Positions 61,252 through 64,000 of a stretch of 64,000 nt of DNA are shown here, piece after piece (within the stretch, counting starts at the first letter, position 1; every line of letters starts with the position of its first letter). The stretch is from Aureibacter tunicatorum (GTDB lineage Bacteria > Bacteroidota > Bacteroidia > Cytophagales > Cyclobacteriaceae), in NCBI RefSeq assembly GCF_036492635.1, contig NZ_AP025308.1, forward strand, positions 1-64,000. The letters run 5' to 3'. The translations under genes were made by a program, and so were the position numbers. Under the pieces are notes generated by a model. That model was not told where the DNA came from. It did not search any database and was given only the letters and a program-made list of their open reading frames with translations.

Positions 61252-62919
61252 TTAGCTTACTTTCTGCCCTACTTTGATTGGATTGCCAACTTTATTATAC
61301 GCATACTCTAAAAGTTTCATTGATGCTCCATCTTGAGCCACTTCAACTCTTATCCAAGTATAATAAATCTCCGAACCATCATCTGAGCTCAATTCCATTG
61401 CAACATAACCCGTCTTCCCAAAATTTTCAGAATATTTAGGACTAGCGACAAAAGGTATACTCCACCATGTACCATCCGGATCATGATGAGGGTTTTCCAA
61501 CCAATCACTATTAGCGCCAATTTCAACGCCAGCATCAATAAAGCTCAATAATGGGACTACTTCAGGATCAACAGCATCTTCGACCATTCGGCCAATAACT
61601 CTGCCACCCCAGTTTTCCAATGATAATCTATGTGTTTCTCCCATATCTGTAGATGTATTGAAAAACAAGCCAAATTGATGTCCTGTTTCCGATGCTCCAT
61701 ACCAAGCATTGTCAGCATCAGAGACTAATGGGTTTGATGATAAATCAACATGCACTATTTCACTATTGGATAAATCCTTAGTATAAGTGGCGTCAATTCC
61801 TTCATAAGGTCCATCAGTTGGATGATTGACTCCAAATGTAAATTTCATTTGCATTTCGTCTTCATCCAAAGAAACAATTACATCCTCAGCCAAGACATAT
61901 TCACCTTCCCATTCGGAAATAACCTGCCCTCCTGAAATTATTGCTTCTCCAGGATTATTGAATTTAATCTCAACAAAATGTCCGCCATCAGCAAAACCAT
62001 TCCAAAAATTCTTAATCCAATACTTTCCTTCTTTTTCTAAAATTTCAGCTTGATAAGGATTGTTGTTATCTTCAACATCATAAGTGCCTAGCCAAATTGT
62101 TGGATCTACATCAGGTATCTTTGTGTATTTAGTAGGAATATCAGAGAATTCAGAACCATCATCGGCAATTAATCTTAAAACGAATTCCAAAACTTTCTCT
62201 CCTTCGTTTAACGTTACCATCTGATCTCCATTTGTCTTATGATTTTTCCAATCAGAAACAATTTGATCACCTGGTATAACAGCTTTAATAGAGCTTTCAA
62301 AAACAATCTCTACAGGATGATCACCATCACCACCTTCTCTTGCATTCCACATATTTCGGATATAATACTTGCCATTATCAGCTTCAATGTTCACATAATA
62401 AGGTTCGTTATTATCTTCAGCCATATAAGTACCAAGCCATGTTTGTGGATCAGTTGGCGGTGCTCCATTTCTATTAAGCGATAAGTTGTAAACTCCAAGA
62501 TTCGTTTCTGAGGTTGACCCAACCAGATAACCATCACCATTCGGAATAGTCAATTTAACACTTCCTACCATTCCTGGGTTTGTCCCTTTAGACGCAACTT
62601 TTATCTCAACTTGTTGAATAGTCATAGTAGGAGACAAAGACACCTCAAGAGGAGTAACCGTTACATTTTCCATTGGAAGGCCAGTTACCTCATATTCCAG
62701 AGTTGTGGACACGCTTGATTTAGTGTTCACCATTTCCACTTCCGTGATGAAAGTGTAAAATTCCTCAGGGTTTTCCTCAGGCATAAACACCTCGTCACTC
62801 AAACTATTGAATATTAATGTAGTCGGAGCGAAATCCAACTCATCTTCCTTACATCCGGCAACAAATGTCAATAAAAACAATGTCACCCAAGCGAAAGGAT
62901 TAAAATATCTATTTTTCAT
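61252..62919 (-). CDS. SusE/F-like surface lipoprotein with duplicated domain
   Basis: From the ATG at 62917-62919 the protein has 555 residues and a lipobox ending at Cys23 (FVAGC). A further upstream Met (62946) would put nine residues before the signal and is not preferred. An N-terminal beta-domain (LEYEVTGLP, VEIKVASKG) is followed by two related repeats, WLGTYMAEDNNEPYY and WLGTYDVEDNNNPYQ, each with GKYYIRN or GKYWIKN and a WN. It follows a SusD gene after about 68 bp and probably helps bind glycans at the surface. Direct homology to SusE is not certain. Confidence 0.65.
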   Translation of the reverse strand: MKNRYFNPFAWVTLFLLTFVAGCKEDELDFAPTTLIFNSLSDEVFMPEENPEEFYTFITEVEMVNTKSSVSTTLEYEVTGLPMENVTVTPLEVSLSPTMTIQQVEIKVASKGTNPGMVGSVKLTIPNGDGYLVGSTSETNLGVYNLSLNRNGAPPTDPQTWLGTYMAEDNNEPYYVNIEADNGKYYIRNMWNAREGGDGDHPVEIVFESSIKAVIPGDQIVSDWKNHKTNGDQMVTLNEGEKVLEFVLRLIADDGSEFSDIPTKYTKIPDVDPTIWLGTYDVEDNNNPYQAEILEKEGKYWIKNFWNGFADGGHFVEIKFNNPGEAIISGGQVISEWEGEYVLAEDVIVSLDEDEMQMKFTFGVNHPTDGPYEGIDATYTKDLSNSEIVHVDLSSNPLVSDADNAWYGASETGHQFGLFFNTSTDMGETHRLSLENWGGRVIGRMVEDAVDPEVVPLLSFIDAGVEIGANSDWLENPHHDPDGTWWSIPFVASPKYSENFGKTGYVAMELSSDDGSEIYYTWIRVEVAQDGASMKLLEYAYNKVGNPIKVGQKVS

Positions 62920-62955
62920 AAGTATACTCTTTAAAAAAAATAACAAATAATGGAA

Positions 62956-62971
62956 AAGGGCTAAAGCCCTT
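62956..62971 (-). terminator. Small hairpin between the SusD and SusE-like genes
   Basis: AAGGGC (62956-62961) pairs with GCCCTT (62966-62971) around TAAA. It may be a stabilising or attenuating intercistronic hairpin. Confidence 0.4.
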
Positions 62972-62987
62972 CGCCATTAATTTTCAT

Positions 62988-64000
62988 CTAGAAGCCAGGT
63001 GTAGGATCTACAAATCTGTTTCTTTGAACCTCTTCAAGAGGAATAGGGAAGAAACTATGCTTTTCTTCAAAATTATCTGCATATGGGTTTTGAGCCATTC
63101 CCAACTGCTCTTTAACTATATCCCATCTCACTAAATCATAGAATCGCTCGCTTTCTCCAATTAGCTCGACAAGACGCTGCTTTCTTATCTCCTGTCTCAG
63201 TTGATCGCCTGTGAAAGAAATCGGATTCAACCCAGCTCTTCCTCTGATATCATTAATTAGTGATTGAGCTTCCCCATCTTGTCCCATTTCATTTAATGCC
63301 TCGGCTCTCATCAACACGACATTAGCATATCTCATTAATATCACATCTGCAAAAGATCTGTTGGAGCTAATATTGCTCAATCCTTCCACATATTTTATCA
63401 ACATTTTTCTATCAGGATCATTGAATGTTATCTCTTCTCCATCGAATTCTTGACCACTTTCCAATACTGTAGCTTCTTTTCTCATATCTCCAGCATCAAA
63501 TTGATCCATTGCATAGTCAGAGACACTGCACATATCCCATCCACCATTCAAATCAGCTGGAGCGAAAGCTACACCTAATTGATGCCATTGATTAATCAAA
63601 TCCATTTGATCATCAGTATATTGTCTAGAAAAAATTATTTCCTCTGACATCTCATCAGTACCGTCAAACAATGATCTATATCTATCACCGCTTACTAACG
63701 AATGTCCTCTCACATTGCCCAAAGCTTCAGCAGCTTCAGACCATTTTTCTTGATACAAGAAAGTCTTGCCCAAATATGCATTTGCAGCGGCATTAGTAGC
63801 TCGACCAAACTTGCTAGCCGGCCATGAAGAAGGCAAATGTTCAGTAGCGAATTTCAAATCTTCTTCAACAAACATATATACTTCTTCGATTGTGGAAGTC
63901 GCTTTTTGCAATTCTTCAGGAGTCTTAGGCACAGCATCTCTCACAATAATATCATGAAAGTTTCTTTGCAAATTAAAATGATAGAAAGCTCTCAAAAATC
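62988..64000 (-). CDS. SusD/RagB family outer-membrane lipoprotein (C-terminal part)
   Basis: The C-terminal 337 codons of a SusD-like protein are present. The frame is open to the right edge, so the N-terminus and signal lie outside. An internal TTG near 63995 is not a start, because FLRAFYHFNLQRNF fits the internal SusD helix. TPR-like motifs (ATNAAANAYLGKTFLYQEKWSEAAEAL) and the C-terminal NDIRGRAGLNPI, IRKQRLVELIGESERFYDLVRW and FFPIPLEEVQRN are classical. It delivers glycans to a SusC partner, expected just upstream outside the window. Confidence 0.9.
   Translation of the reverse strand, partial: FLRAFYHFNLQRNFHDIIVRDAVPKTPEELQKATSTIEEVYMFVEEDLKFATEHLPSSWPASKFGRATNAAANAYLGKTFLYQEKWSEAAEALGNVRGHSLVSGDRYRSLFDGTDEMSEEIIFSRQYTDDQMDLINQWHQLGVAFAPADLNGGWDMCSVSDYAMDQFDAGDMRKEATVLESGQEFDGEEITFNDPDRKMLIKYVEGLSNISSNRSFADVILMRYANVVLMRAEALNEMGQDGEAQSLINDIRGRAGLNPISFTGDQLRQEIRKQRLVELIGESERFYDLVRWDIVKEQLGMAQNPYADNFEEKHSFFPIPLEEVQRNRFVDPTPGF

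Noticed and set aside
63993-63995. TTG start of the SusD gene at the right edge
   Set aside because: The frame stays open to the window end and the residues match an internal SusD helix, so the gene is truncated by the window.

Overview
The window comes from a low-GC member of the Bacteroidota, most likely a Cytophagales-type marine or host-associated bacterium. The evidence is the type IX secretion (T9SS) type-B sorting domains, a PorP/SprF protein, a SusD/SusE-like pair, TonB-dependent uptake, many lipoproteins with Bacteroidota-style lipoboxes, and the general absence of Shine-Dalgarno sequences. No rRNA, tRNA, CRISPR array, transposase or phage gene was seen.

Layout. 1-318 is the start of an LpxH-type phosphoesterase (minus strand, cut by the window edge). 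744-6407 is a three-gene organic-phosphate operon: TonB receptor, purple acid phosphatase lipoprotein and MINPP-type histidine phosphatase (phytase) lipoprotein. 6599-9236 holds a B12-binding radical SAM protein and a META-domain lipoprotein. 9693-11480 is a PlsC/GNAT fusion resembling OlsF (aminolipid synthesis). 11717-16618 is a sulfur block: metZ, a sulfite/nitrite reductase with a C-terminal HEPN-like region, cobA and a precorrin-2 dehydrogenase. Between metZ and the reductase lies a 35-codon reading frame with 10 Met and 5 Cys codons, followed by a terminator and a competing antiterminator pairing, so it reads as a translation-controlled attenuator. 16988-20820 is a nucleoside-salvage operon (deoA, deoC, deoB, deoD) behind a 16-bp perfect palindrome.

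21219-42538 is the most unusual part. It holds two related modules. Each begins with a long exported repeat protein ending in a Peptidase_S74 intramolecular chaperone and continues with a T9SS type-B sorted protein; the second module also carries PorP/SprF. The first repeat protein is 4292 residues long. Its array (21669-32636) resolves exactly into 52 units of 192 bp, 11 spacers of 81 bp and one 93-bp partial unit, with nested duplications of 384 and 1698 bp. I read this locus as a T9SS-linked surface-fibre system.

42589-53624 carries housekeeping and accessory genes: a DMT transporter, an unrecognised 515-residue protein with a disordered N-terminal half, rlmG, a ThiE/TenI-like protein, pepT, a GH63 lipoprotein, an alpha-carbonic anhydrase, a Notum/pectin-acetylesterase-like protein and an Ig-like lipoprotein. 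53674-55897 (minus) is lysA with a homoserine-kinase-like gene. 56165-59380 (minus) is an exported GH2 beta-galactosidase, 59651-60976 a saccharopine-reductase-like enzyme, and 61252-64000 the end of a glycan-utilisation locus (SusE-like lipoprotein and a SusD cut by the window edge).

All function calls come from motif recognition by eye; no database search was run.
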